A stretch of 31,303 nt of DNA from Hymenopellis radicata. Taxonomy: Eukaryota; Basidiomycota; Agaricomycetes; Agaricales; Physalacriaceae. Below are positions 21,056 to 31,303 of the stretch, in pieces (positions within the stretch are counted from its first letter, which is position 1; each line of letters begins with the position of its first letter). The notes under the pieces are model-generated. The model was given only the letters and a program-made list of their open reading frames with translations, made no database searches and was not told the DNA's origin. The stretch lies in contig JADNRX010000586.1 in NCBI GenBank assembly GCA_015501595.1, forward strand, positions 1-31,303, given 5' to 3'. A program made the position numbers and the translations under genes.

Positions 21056-21671
21056 CTCGGGTGAGGCAGATAAGTAGAGCTCTTCGCATCTAGGTGAGCA
21101 ATTGACAGGATCGCTTAGACATGTCGACGCGTTCTTACCGTCGATTCAACATTCTGGAGTGAAGGAGACCCCGACAAGACACTTCAGACGTTGGACTTTT
21201 CAGAGACCGAACATGAGCACTTTTGCATTTAAAGCCGATTGAGCATAGATTTCCGATGACCACCTCACCTGAAAGGCCACCACGGCGTGGTCCCACACTC
21301 TAGATCTCCAGTTGTCGGGAAATCCCACAGGTGCGCTGTTCGGCCGTGCCTGTCCTACCTTGCATACATTTCGTGTGCCAGGCGGTTTGGAAGAGGTTCC
21401 TAGACCTATTGGAAAAGAACACGACTAGGCCACCCTCTTAGCCAATGATAAGGTACCCCATATGAAAACTATGAAGGATGTCAACGATGCACTGACAGAC
21501 CAATTGAAAAGTTGTTGGCAAGTTACTTGAGAAAGAGAAGCAAATCGAAACCCTAACCCCAGCTTTGTTTGTTCCAACCAAATTATCTCCTCGTCTGCTG
21601 CCACCATCATACCCGCGCGGCCACCGTTTTGGCTTTGATACTGCTTGCACGTCGTCTGCATCGATGAAGTT
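21056..21671. other. Intergenic region between 7-TM paralogue 2 and ERF4
   Basis: No gene recognised. The right part is the ERF4 promoter or 5' UTR. The frame upstream of the chosen ERF4 ATG is open, but it begins with a TTG and offers no better start. Confidence 0.4.
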
Positions 21672-22931
21672 ATGAGCGAAGTCTTGGACATCAGCGCCTC
21701 TCCGTCTCCGTACCATCTTTCTCCACGAGAAAACGGTGCCCATACGCCGCGGTCAGTGTCATCACACTCGCTGGACCGCCAGAGCAAAGAGCAGCCGCGA
21801 GATGGAGAGCAGGACGTTGGCGAGGTGACCTGGAAGATGGAGGAGGCGACATTGTCGAGAGGTACAGGCGCAAATTTGCCCAAAGATTCTGGTGACGAAC
21901 CAAGGGATTCTACCACGACGGCTGGTGACGAGGACGAAGAGAAAGATTGGCATCCATTGCAAGCAGCTGGGAGTAATACACTGGATACCACTGTCGTGGT
22001 GGATCTCGGGGACTCGATAGTCGACTCTACTGGACGGTTGCTGTTTACAGACGGAAGCATTAGGACTAGTCCTTCACCGTCGCGGCGCACTTCTGGTGTG
22101 AAGACGGTCGCACCTTCACCACCACCATGGGAGGTTATACAGCCGCCCTCGAATAATGGACACAGGGAATTTGGTGGCGGAGCCAAAATACTTCGCTCTT
22201 CGTTAGTCCATTCTTCTACTTGAACTAGCCTGTGCTAACTCTTTGCAGACAGTCACGACGTCTCATACCCAAGTCCTCGTACTATTCTGGCCCTCCACCC
22301 GCGGATACCGCGTTTGGTACGATGCCGGTGGGCCACATTGGCGTCCACCATCCCCGCGAGATCATCCGAGTAGAGAGAGATTACACCGGCGGTGAATTGA
22401 TCCAATTTGCTCCGATCTATCCGCTTGAACTCGAAGGTCGGGTAAGAGTGATCCAGTCCAGCGTCTCAACGGTTTATGTCTGATCCTTGGGATGTAGATA
22501 ACACCGACGCAATTCTTGGAATCTATCAATGCCATAAACGAGCGTCTAATCGAGGCGCACAGTTTAAGTATGGCCATGTTCGATAACGTCCTTGCGGTGG
22601 TCACGATGTACCTTTCGCGTCTCGTGGTACCTTCCCATTATGACAAGGTACTTTCCCTCTTCATCTATGAACCGCATCCTAACGTTCTATAGGAAATGCG
22701 CCGGCTCAAAGATCTCTTCGAGGAACTCAACACGGGACTCTATAACCCGGCCGGTCTACACCTGCTGTGGCCAGGAGACGTAGCTTTCCTCTTCGTGAGT
22801 GGTCGCTATCTAACGATCTAGACTAACTGACTCAATGCATACGTTACCTTCTAGATGGAAATTGAGTACTACGTGAGTTCGGCGATCCTTGTCCTTCCGA
22901 GTGCCTACTAATCACGCCCACGAGACAGTGA
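21672..22931 (+). CDS. ERF4: Erf4/Golgin-A7 family subunit of the Ras palmitoyltransferase
   Basis: The inferred 331-residue protein has exons 21672-22201, 22249-22441, 22498-22647, 22693-22794, 22855-22872 and 22929-22931. Erf4 is the stabilising partner of the DHHC enzyme Erf2, which palmitoylates Ras at the ER. The N-terminal ~170 residues are acidic, Ser/Pro-rich and probably disordered. The conserved domain runs from about residue 200 to the end: IGVHHPREIIRVERDYTGGE, LIQFAPIYPLELEGRITPTQ, FLESINAINERLIEAHSL, YLSRLVVPSHYDKEMRRLKD, LFEELNTGLYNPAGLHLLWP, DVAFLFMEIEYY. The TGA stop is separated from the final Tyr codon by an intron. All phases close and there are no breaks. The Erf2 gene is not in this window. 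Confidence 0.93.
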
Positions 22932-24177
22932 CCGAATTATCCGTCGATCGATGCGCGTCACTTTTCTTACCTTGTGTTATCTTTATTGTTCTTGCGGATA
23001 TACTTCTCTAGATTCCCTTCCTTTGGCATTTGTACAATCATCTGCAGCCTATCTCTCATTATCTCTCTCTTTCTATTCTTCCAGTCCTGGGCCGCTAAAT
23101 GTAGGAGCACACCTTAATATGAGATCCGGGTTTTTACCGATGAGAGTGGAGAGGACGACTCAGGAGAGGAGGCAATAGGTGATAGGGTGCGTTTAGGATC
23201 TACACCCATCTCCAGGGTACACGAAATATGAAACTTGGTCGGTAAGATGCGAGTTGCGACAAACCCTAAACTTCGACCGAGAAGAAGGACCTCGAATACC
23301 ACTGACAGTGATAGTTTACAATTATTTTCAGGAAACGCAGAAATAATAGTGGAATGAGCATCATGATTACACGAAACGGAGAAATAAAAGTGGGAATGAG
23401 CATCGTGATTACACGAAGTGATACAATGTGGCGGTATTAAATACAGAAGTAGTCTAAGACGTTACATCGGACCCAAATCGCTGTAATGGCAGAAATGTCG
23501 CCCCCTGCATTGACTGGGCGGAACTTAGTGTGGATGCGCCTCATATAGGGTGCCAAGACGAAACGTAGGCTCCGTACTTGTCGCTGTAGGTAGTGGCAAT
23601 ATATATAGTTCCCGATGTTCCCGTACTCCGCGGCTGTCTCCGCGGCTGTTTGAGACTATACACTTGTTTCTCCGAGTCGGATACTGACGTCAGACGTGTT
23701 CCTTGTTAACCTTTCTTGTCCATTATCGGTGAACGAGGCGGCAACCAAAAACGGAAGTGTGGCGTGAACACTGTCACGTGCTGCATTCGTCCTTGCTTCC
23801 GTACCACCATCATCCGCCTGTTTACGCGTACGACGCGGATGATACGCGCGTTGCGGCCATTGCTGGCCTCCAGCCGTCGTATACGGTGCGATCTGATCAG
23901 ATTCTCGCTGACGCGCTCTGTGGCTCAGGTAAGTAGGGTGTGGTCGGCGCGCGCGATATCGCCGGGCGACTACCGCGCCCTTTCTGCTCAAAGGGTGTCG
24001 TTTAAGTGGATTTGGTGCCAGTACTGGCCGTGACGGATTTGCGAGGCGATTCTCGTGGACGTGTGGAGTCGGCGAGCTCAACTCGTGTACGTTGATGCGG
24101 CACTCCGGTAAGCAGATCTGTTATATTTTCCTGTCCGATGTCAAAACGTCTGTCCTTTTATGTCGTAGGTATGCGCA
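22932..24177. other. Intergenic stretch, no gene identified
   Basis: Open frames up to 141 codons occur on both strands without recognisable motifs. It contains the two-copy tandem repeat at 23332-23414 and a short direct repeat of TCCGCGGCTGT near 23627-23650. No RNA gene seen. Confidence 0.45.
23332..23414. repeat. Two-copy tandem repeat, unit about 41 bp
   Basis: Copy 1 (23332-23372) and copy 2 (23373-23414) both read GAAACG, GAGAAATAA or a close variant, GGAATGAGCATC and TGATTACAC, differing by a few substitutions and one indel. A third copy begins (GAAGTGAT) and stops. It is probably a young local duplication. Confidence 0.75.
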
Positions 24178-24921
24178 TTGGCTGCTGCCTCGACTGCTGC
24201 GCGATTCAGGTCTTCATCACGGTCAGCGGTCGAAACAATCTGCGGTCTAAACACCTCGATGTTGGTCTTCTCTCTAGCGGATCCTTTCTCGAGTCCTCTA
24301 CGTGCCTTTTTGGACGCATATATGCAGTCAGAACATCACCATGGATCCTCTAGAACCGCTGTATCAAAGGTCCCGAACCTATGGCGTTCGTGGATACTCC
24401 TTCCTGATATATTGACACTTCCAGCATCGCTCATTACACGCATTATACTTCCATCAGGTATCTTTCATTTATGGTCAGTCCCTGGTGTCGCGTGGTTAAT
24501 TCGTCTAGTAGTGAGGAGTGTATCCGCTGGATGTTCATTTTCCGACGCATATATGCGCCTGCACATTGCTCGTTCAGAAACATCGTATCAATTCCAGGTG
24601 AGTGCCATGATTCCGTCCAGAATGCACGGCTCAACAAATTCAAACGTTGCAGATCGCTTTTTTGCAGCAATGAATATTAATCAATATAGCGTACTCCTTC
24701 ACGTAGTATTACCCTCAAGCCTTCATTCCATCAACGCGTTCCTCCATGTCCTTCACGTTCAATGCCACTTAGTGCTTAAGCCGGTGGTCGGGGTCTTGTG
24801 GAGCCCTAACCCTAAACTGATTCAAGTCACACGTTTCTCGACGATTCCGTGGATGCCGAGCCACGCGTGTATGTTTTTCACAGCCAAACAACGGCCCATC
24901 ACGGCTCTACGAGAGTGCTGA
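24178..24921 (+). other. Long unassigned open frame (247 codons)
   Basis: The frame stays open for 744 nt, starting from TTG, with the first ATG at 24259. Beyond length there is little support: no domain, signal peptide or splice partner is recognised. The 13-mer GACGCATATATGC occurs twice in the same frame, 231 bp apart (24313 and 24544), giving DAYM each time. It may be coding, a transposon remnant or chance. Confidence 0.2.
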
Positions 24922-25056
24922 GTAATTCATTTCTTTGGCTGCAACGACGAGTACAGATTATCCTTTGTACGCCGTTGAGCCCAGCGCAGCCGATCTTATT
25001 TCGTCTTTCCTTTCATCGACTGCCACCACCGCCGTACAACGTAGCCGGCAACCGTA

Positions 25057-26942
25057 ATGGACAACACTTTCGCTGACATCACACCTTTGTGGGATCTATC
25101 GCAGGCAACGACCTTCTCCCAGCTCGCCGACGACGACTTTCTTGCGCTGCTACAGAAGCAGTTTCCAGCGTCGACATCGCCTACGTTGAACCTTGGCACC
25201 GAGTTTGCTCCCCCCAGCGTGGACCCCAATGATATTTCGCGGTTTTCGCTGCCCAGCTACAACCCGCCGTCCGAGGACAGCAGCCCTAGCCCACCGCAGA
25301 ATCAAGCCAGCTCAAGCAGACAGAGGAGCGAAGATGACGACGAGTACCGCAGCGATCTGAAGCGCAAGGCGAGCATTGACGAGGATGACTTGGAAGAGGG
25401 CCCAAGCTCAAAGGCACAGCATACATGTAAGCAGCGCGACACATCCTCTCGTGCTCAATCTAATCCCCGTCGTGCAGCTGCGAGCAATAAAAAGGGCAGT
25501 GCGAATTCCAGGCGCAAGTCCGGAGGCGGCCCAGTGAGTAAACATTCTGATGTGAGCATATTACTTGAGCTCATTGGTGACGTAGGACGAAAGCCGTCTT
25601 CTCAAGCGTAAAGAGCAAAATCGTGCGGCACAGCGTGCATTTAGGGAGAGAAAGGAAAAGCATGTTAAGGATGTGAGTTCCCGCCCGCTTCCGTCGAAGT
25701 CGGACCGAACCTCTCATCATTGTTTCAGCTTGAAGACAAGGTTGCTGCCCTTGAGGCCCGCAATGAGCAGGCCAATACCGAAAACGACAATTTGCGTGAC
25801 ATGCTGCGTCGTTTGCAGTCCGAGAACGTGCAGCTCAAGCAGGGCTCGTTTACTTTTCAAGTACCGAAGAATGCGTCTAGTACCCCTTCGAGCTCCTCCC
25901 TCTCACCACCTTCTCTCTCCGCGAGCTTATCCCGAAATTCGCCCAAGCCATCTCTGGACAAGTATACGAACCCTCTCGATCTAAGCTCTCTCACCGCATT
26001 TGATCCAAGCATGCTCGACCTTCTCGACGAGCCGACCGCAACCTCGGGTGGCAGTGGTATGGAGTCGGAATTCGGTTTCAACCGCGAGGGTGGATATCTC
26101 ACGTCGCACTTTACGACCATCGCGAGCAATCCTGCATATTTCTCTTTGGCGTCCATGTTTGATTCCACCCCCACTGCTTCCCCACCGACCACCAACAACA
26201 CAGCCTCACCTAACAACAGCTTTGGCTTCGACATGTCGAGTATTACCTCATCATGGTCAATGCCCACTGAGGGCGGCGACAGCGGGACGCTCGATGATCT
26301 GTTCGGGAGTTATTTGAACGCACCAAACGGCATGGAGATGACTGGCCTGCTTAGTTCGTCTTCGCCCTCGTCCGCCATCAGCCCGATAATGCATCAGGCC
26401 ACCAATTCTCATTCGCCATCGAACTCGACGTCGTCTGGTTCTCCCTCTTCGCAGGGCTCTGATGCGATGTTTGGGACGCCCAGAGACGGGAGCTCGTCAG
26501 AGTCGGAAACCGGGCACGATGACAAGCAGAATCAGTGTCCAAAGAGCAAGCAGGAGGTCGTGAACCATATTAACGGGCAGGGCATGTCACCGTTCGCACC
26601 TGCGGTGGCGCACACGCCGTACCTGAAGAAGGATGCGATGAGTCCATTTGGGGTAGTCGCGTGCCAGGGAACGTCGAGCTTCCCCAAGACGCAAAAGAAC
26701 GACCAGAACATCGAGGTGTTGAGTGCATGGCGCAAGATTACGTCGAATCCTAATTTCAAGGTTTGTCTGCTGCACCCGCTTGGCTTTGTGCTCTGCTGAC
26801 TGTTTGGTAGGATTGCGATATCAATGAGCTGTGTACGGAGTTTTCGAACAAGGCGAGGTGCGATGGGTCCAAGGTTGTCCTCGAACCGTCCGGGGTGAAT
26901 TCAATACTCAGTCACCTATCTTCGGCTAAGCAGCGACCATAG
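25057..26942 (+). CDS. Yap1/Pap1-type bZIP oxidative-stress transcription factor
   Basis: The inferred 558-residue protein has exons 25057-25426, 25478-25533, 25586-25672, 25729-26760 and 26811-26942; all phases close. An acidic, Ser-rich N-terminus leads to a Lys/Arg-rich segment and the bZIP: basic region in exon 3 (KRKEQNRAAQRAFRERKEKH, about 149-168) and leucine zipper in exon 4 (LEDKVAALEARNEQ onward). The long Ser/Pro-rich middle has Cys441 and Cys483 as candidates for the n-CRD. Exon 5 is a clear c-CRD, DCDINELCTEFSNKARCDG, with Cys517, Cys523 and Cys532. In Yap1/Pap1 the oxidation of these cysteines masks the nuclear export signal, so the factor accumulates in the nucleus and activates antioxidant genes. 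The class is secure; peroxide sensing is inferred from the family. Confidence 0.92.
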
Positions 26943-27245
26943 ATGGGATATCCGGTCATGTAGTGATTGAGGGCCCACCGGTTAGGCTTGGTTGGACAGG
27001 CTCATGCGATCTCCTCCGTGTGCTGTTGGATTGCGGCTCTGGGTTATCGTTTTTCTGCTTTGATTAGTCTCGTCTATATGTATTTGTTATATACAGTAAA
27101 TTCTTGGTACTTGTACGTTTTGAATCCTACCTTGGCAAAGTGAAAGTGCTTGGTGAATAGTCTGGGCTCAACAATGTTGGCTGATCATCGATCGTGATCG
27201 AAGCTCCTTCTCTTTCTACCACCACGACGCGTCGGGTCTCGCACG
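26943..27245. other. Intergenic region between YAP1-like gene and SKI8
   Basis: About 300 bp with no features beyond the 3' flank of the bZIP gene and the promoter of SKI8, both on the plus strand. Confidence 0.45.
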
Positions 27246-28470
27246 ATGGTGAGCCTCTTTCTGCGCCATTCTTGCTCTATATTCACTTACAAACAAAGAT
27301 AGAGTCTTGCCTTTCTTCATGCGCATGATTGCCATCCACGTCTGTGGCTTTTCCGATTGTTGATACGCTTCCTCATTGTTTTTGTAGCACAAACCGACTC
27401 GATATGGGGTATAGCATGGACTGAGGCAGATACGGTGATCTCTACCAGTGCGGACGGGTCTATTCGGCAGTGGACAAGTGCAGGGGAGCCTCTAGCTCCC
27501 AGTCCGAATCGCGGTTTTCCCGAGGCGCACACCCTGGGACTCACGTCGCTGTCGGTCGCGCCAGACGGGCGTGCTGCGCTCTTCAACTCGATTGAGGGCC
27601 TGACCTGCTTGTGGGATTTGGTGTCAGGCGATGTAACTGGTAGATTTGAGAGCTACAATAGGTCTGCTGGGGATGACATTGAGCCTTGTGCGGGTTCTGA
27701 TTTTTTCTGCGCTTACGGAGTACGCTGATATGCTCGGCAGCGTGGACCGTATCACTAAACCCTCGTGGCGAGACGTATGCGTCGGCGGGAGCCTCGGGAA
27801 ATGTGACAATCCATTCAGCAGCTCCGGGTGAGGATTTTGGGCGGCGCCTGGGGACGTTGACCTCGGGACGAAACAAATTTGGGTTGAAGTGTAAACATGT
27901 GGGTTATCCAAATGCTCTTCTCTCTCGTTAACTGACGAGTTTTGATAGAGCCCAGATGGCAAAAGAGTGGCGCTGTCCTCGGAATCCGGCCAGATTTATA
28001 TCTTTGACCTAGAATCGGAGTCGTTGACTAAAACGTTTACTTCACATGCCATGTCTGTGCGCGATTTGGCGTGGTCTCCGGATGGCAATGTGCGGCTCAT
28101 TCTCGATGTATATTGTTATCCTAAATGAGCTTTAACCACAGCTCCTCATTAGCGCGTCAGAGGACAAACGCCTCGTCCTCCACGACGTGCGCGGCAGTGG
28201 CGGCGAGATCGCTTCATTCACGGGCCACTCGTCTTGGGTTCTCAGCGTTGATATTTCACCGGACAACCGCCTTGGTCTGTCTGGTTCTGCTGACAAAACC
28301 ATCAAGGTGTGGGACATTGGTGCGCGCGCCGCTGTGTCGACGGTTCAAGAAAATGGAGAAGTGTGGTCTGTGTCGTGGAGACCAAAAGGCGCGGCGCGTT
28401 CGTCAGTGGAGGCGAAGATGGTGTGGTTAGGTGGTGGAGAGGTGCTGGTGCTGCGGCCAGTACGTTTTGA
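27246..28470 (+). CDS. SKI8: Ski8/WDR61-type WD40 protein, one frame break
   Basis: Inferred exons are 27246-27248, 27303-27339, 27388-27687, 27741-27898, 27949-28089 and 28142-28470, about 322 residues. Ski8 is a WD40 subunit of the cytoplasmic Ski complex that feeds RNA to the exosome; its homologue WDR61 also joins Paf1. Recognisable strings are MSLAFLHAHD, TDSIWGIAWTEADTVISTSA, SGRNKFG, SPDGKRVALSSESGQIYIFD, SASEDKRLVLHDVRG, GHSSWVLSVDISPDNRLGLS and GSADKTIKVWDIGARAAVST. The start codon forms the end of an exon by itself (ATG then GTGAGC). The total is 968 nt, one short of 323 codons. The break is near 28389-28396, after WRPKGA, and beyond it the family end FVSGGEDGVVRWWRG appears in the next frame. 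Uncorrected, the frame runs to 28567. Confidence 0.9.
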
Positions 28471-29307
28471 GGTTTTTGTCTTCTGCTGTGTTGTATCGTC
28501 AAAATGCTTCATTCTGTGTACTGCTTTCTCTTTGATTGAATCTTTCCTTAGACGTAAGGTATACTGAAAGAAGGCCGGCAAAGCTCTGACTCTTTCTGAA
28601 GAGCCCAAAAGAATAGTTTCAGCTATGGATGCAAATTTCATTACAGGACACTGTAAGCTGCTTGTATATGATCATTGACGTACTAATGAGTACTACGATT
28701 AGCGCCTGTGCTTCATTTGGTTCTTGTGTCGAAGAGGCCCGCAGCATGTTAAAAATGATTCCCGCTCCTATGAGTTGTTAACAATCGCGCCTCCTCCCAC
28801 CCGAACTCACTTGAGGACTGATGGAACATTTTACATCACGGGTCCATGCAGCGCTCAACCAAAGAACAGGGATAACCTAACACTGCACCGAGGCTCTTCT
28901 GATGTCTTACATCGCGTCTCTATATATACGGGCACGTCATACCTGGTGCGTAACAATCTCCATCAAGTCCCAAGTGAGTTTGAATGAGGAAGAAGGGCGG
29001 CTGTAAACATTTCATGAAGGTAGGCCTGGTCCACACATAGTGCTCGTGCACCTCGTTCCAAGTGAAAGAGCTTAAAGTCGTTTTCGACAGAACAACATTG
29101 GGTCGGTTTTCTGGCTTAGTTCCGACGCCACGGAACTTACTGAATGATTAGACTCTATTATAGTTAATCGCCGTGCGCGCTCAACACTGCACTGCTAGCC
29201 ACTGATGCCGGATGTCCTTCAATACGTCGTCGGGATGCTTTTCGGGACCGGACAGGAATAAAGAACGAGGAACACGAAATCTCTTCGAAAAGTCTTCCGT
29301 CTTCCGC
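28471..29307. other. Intergenic stretch, no gene identified
   Basis: SKI8 3' flank followed by DNA with only short open frames. A TATATATA run near 28920 has no obvious gene at the right distance. No repeats or RNA genes seen. Confidence 0.45.
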
Positions 29308-30638
29308 ATGTCTTCCCTTGGGCAAGAGCTCGGTTTCTCAGAGGAAACTGTGCAACGGATCATTGGCGACAGTCTCAATGTCCATCTCATCGCCATCTTC
29401 GCGTATGGACTCTATACAATCATCTTCATTAATACGATACGGCACATCGGTATAATATCTCGCTCTTCGATGATGATAATTGAACGTCTCTATAGTCGCG
29501 CGGGGCCAATGGCCCCCTCAACGTGTCGCGTTGACTATCGTCGTTTGTCTGATATGGGCATTGACAACAATCGACTTTGGATTCGTTTGGAATGAGGCGT
29601 ATGTCACATTCGTCACCCACGGGCAAACCCAGGACTCTGTTCTGCGCTTTATTTTTCGGCCGTGGGCCCGACGCGGGAAGCTGGACATCGAAAGGGTTAG
29701 CTATCAACTTTGTTTGCACGACTGACAGTCATATTGAACGCCACGCTCGCGGAGCTCACGAATGTCTGTGATAGAAACATCATCGCGATTAATTTAATGC
29801 TTCGACAGATCTGGAGATGCTGGGGTGATCTGGAATCGCACGCTTGTCGTTGCATTTCCTTTGCTTGGCGTCATCTGTGGCTTGCGTAGGATTTTGTCGA
29901 TTCCGCTTTCGGTTGCTCATGCTCGCATAGTCAGTGCTGCCTTTTTCCTGGCAACTCTGTTTCCGTCTGGCAAAATGAACGTCCATGTCACTCGACCGAG
30001 ATAGATTGGACCATTGTATATTATTCAGTCACGGTCGCGGTCAACATTTCAACCACGTCGCTCATAATCTTCCGAATTCTGTCCGTCGGGGGGCTCAAGG
30101 CCGTACGTACCTACAGAGGTGTCATCGAAGTTGTGGTCGAATCCGCCTTTCTGTTCTCAGCTACCTACGTCGTCTTTCTTGCAACATTCTTGAGCGATAT
30201 CAACGCTCCCGTCGTCCCGAACTCCTTTCATAATTTAAATTGGTACATGACTGCAGTCATAGGTGCGATAACGGTACGTTTTTCTCTTTCTGTTGGCAGG
30301 GTTCATCTGACCAATTATGATGAGCTCAGGCCACGGCGCCAACCTTGATCATTGGACGTGCCATGGCGGGCGAAACGCGTCCCAGAGACGCTTCTCTTCT
30401 AACAATCCGCGGAGTATTGTTGATGGCATTCTGTTTGCGAGCATGTCCACTCGACGGAATACCGTGGCGACGGTTCAGCTTCCCAATGTTCCTGCTGGTA
30501 CTGCATCGCAGAGTCAGCACCATCTATACATACCGACGTGACGCCCAACTCGGTCCACAGGCCGTCGATCCGGGATCGACACTGAAGCATATGCTGAAGA
30601 CAAATCGCGGTGGCGCCAATAAAATTCGAGGTCGTTGA
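29308..30638 (+). pseudogene. Seven-TM paralogue 3, frame-broken
   Basis: Third member of the 7-TM family, on the opposite strand and 8.4 kb beyond paralogue 2. Exons by alignment: 29308-29449, 29496-29763, 29809-30273 and 30330 to about 30638. The intron positions match the other two copies. Conserved strings are YGLYTIIF, ARGQWPPQR, LNATLAELTN then IWRC, STTSLIIFRILSVGGLKAVR, RTYRGVIEVVVESAFLFSAT and ATAPTLIIGRAMAGE. Breaks: a missing base near 29710-29713 (stop at 29723), an extra G in the GGGG at 29822-29825, a missing base near 29988-29993 (stop at 30002), and possibly one in the tail, where a second frame to 30541 looks more natural. Exon 2 has about nine extra codons. The fourth exon may therefore end at 30541. 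It is either a pseudogene or an intact gene with assembly indels. Confidence 0.72.
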
Positions 30639-31303
30639 AAGTACATGGTTAGAAGTGACGCGTTCTACTCGACAGCCTAAATTGTATCGTTTCTAATGTT
30701 TTGTAAGCTGCGTCTGTAATCAATCTGTTGTACTTATGAGCACTGAGGCAAGAAGGACGCGAGTTTGTTTGCGGCTGTTAGGGTTGGATGATCTTGTTGC
30801 ATCAGAATTCCCGGGCCACGATCACTGTTCCTCATGAAACTTCTGACATTACCCTGCTGCAGCTCAGTGAGCGATACCCTGCTATTTTCAGGCATCAACT
30901 CAAGGCTTTCGTCTCATTTGTATAGTGTCAGACATGAGGCATGATGGTCCCTCTTATCATGTCAGTACTTACGGCTCGCATCGCGATCACCTTCTCTCAT
31001 TAAAATTCTCCCAAACCGCAGATCCTCAGGTCTTTTCTCCTGTCTTGAAATGCCACGAAATCGGTACAAGAGCGCCACCGATATTCAACTGGATCGTTTC
31101 TGGCGCTCTCAGGAATAGAAACCTGTGCGTAGTGGCGAGTTCAAAGGTAATCATCTCCGCGATGTAGAGGCTCTGAACTATTGCTGATATCAACTTTTGA
31201 TCTTGCAGGGACATACTGTAAAGGTAGATTGCCGCAGTCAAACAAACTGCCGCCGTTTCAGGCTTTAAATCGAAAGCTGAAGAAATCTGTAGAGGTGTAC
31301 TTG
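30639..31303. other. Right-end region, no gene identified
   Basis: Two overlapping opposite-strand open frames (30925-31167 plus, 31026-31241 minus, 71-80 codons) have no recognisable motif. The minus frame could be an exon of a gene continuing past the window, but nothing confirms this. Confidence 0.35.

Noticed and set aside
21540..24812. CCCTAA-like telomeric motifs (near 21549, 23261 and 24806)
   Set aside because: Each is a one- or two-unit occurrence, scattered and inside other sequence; there is no array.

Overview
This is fungal nuclear DNA, most likely from an Agaricomycete (mushroom-forming basidiomycete). Genes are split by many short introns (44-108 nt, mostly GT-AG, two GC-AG). 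The recognisable proteins are fungal: Ssn6/Cyc8, Brl1/Brr6, Erf4, Yap1/Pap1, Ski8, SERF, mitochondrial ClpP, and a basidiomycete-type 7-TM family. Gene models were built by hand from exon frames and conserved motifs, so splice sites are inferences unless a family motif spans them. No operons, CRISPR arrays or rRNA genes are visible, and I found no convincing tRNA.

Layout. 1-114: possible 3' end of an unidentified gene (+). 115-2312: no gene seen. 2313-6089 (-): SSN6/CYC8 TPR co-repressor, 8 exons, with about ten reading-frame breaks. 6339-6719: large inverted repeat just upstream of SSN6. 8100-8437: MITE-like element with 17-bp terminal inverted repeats and TA flanks. 8672-9026 (+): SERF/4F5 small protein. 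About 10305-10545 (-): decayed copy of the BRL1 3' end. About 10920-11530 (-): possible relic of an LRR/F-box-like gene. 12149-13509 (-): BRL1/BRR6, two single-base breaks. 13678-14706 (+): mitochondrial ClpP with a 6-nt microexon, divergent from BRL1. 15208-17243 (+): secreted, membrane-anchored pepsin-fold protein that has lost both catalytic motifs. 17494-18784 (-) and 19563-20866 (-): tandem 7-TM paralogues. 21672-22931 (+): ERF4. 22932-25056: no identified gene. 25057-26942 (+): Yap1/Pap1-type bZIP factor. 27246-28470 (+): Ski8/WDR61 with one break. 29308-30638 (+): third 7-TM paralogue with several breaks. 30639-31303: no identified gene.

The conserved genes are mainly unlinked housekeeping functions: repression, nuclear-pore assembly, mitochondrial proteolysis, Ras palmitoylation, oxidative-stress response and RNA decay. 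The lineage-specific content is the 7-TM trio and the pepsin-like pseudo-enzyme. The strongest unexpected signal is a set of single-base frame breaks in SSN6, BRL1, SKI8 and the third 7-TM gene, mostly at short G or C runs, beside genes that are perfectly in frame. Because SSN6 and BRL1 are core genes, assembly indels are the simplest explanation, but gene decay cannot be excluded from sequence alone. I did not find a multi-gene system that looks wholly new. The best novelty candidates are the two inverted-repeat elements, the pseudo-protease, and the conserved leader region of the 7-TM pair.
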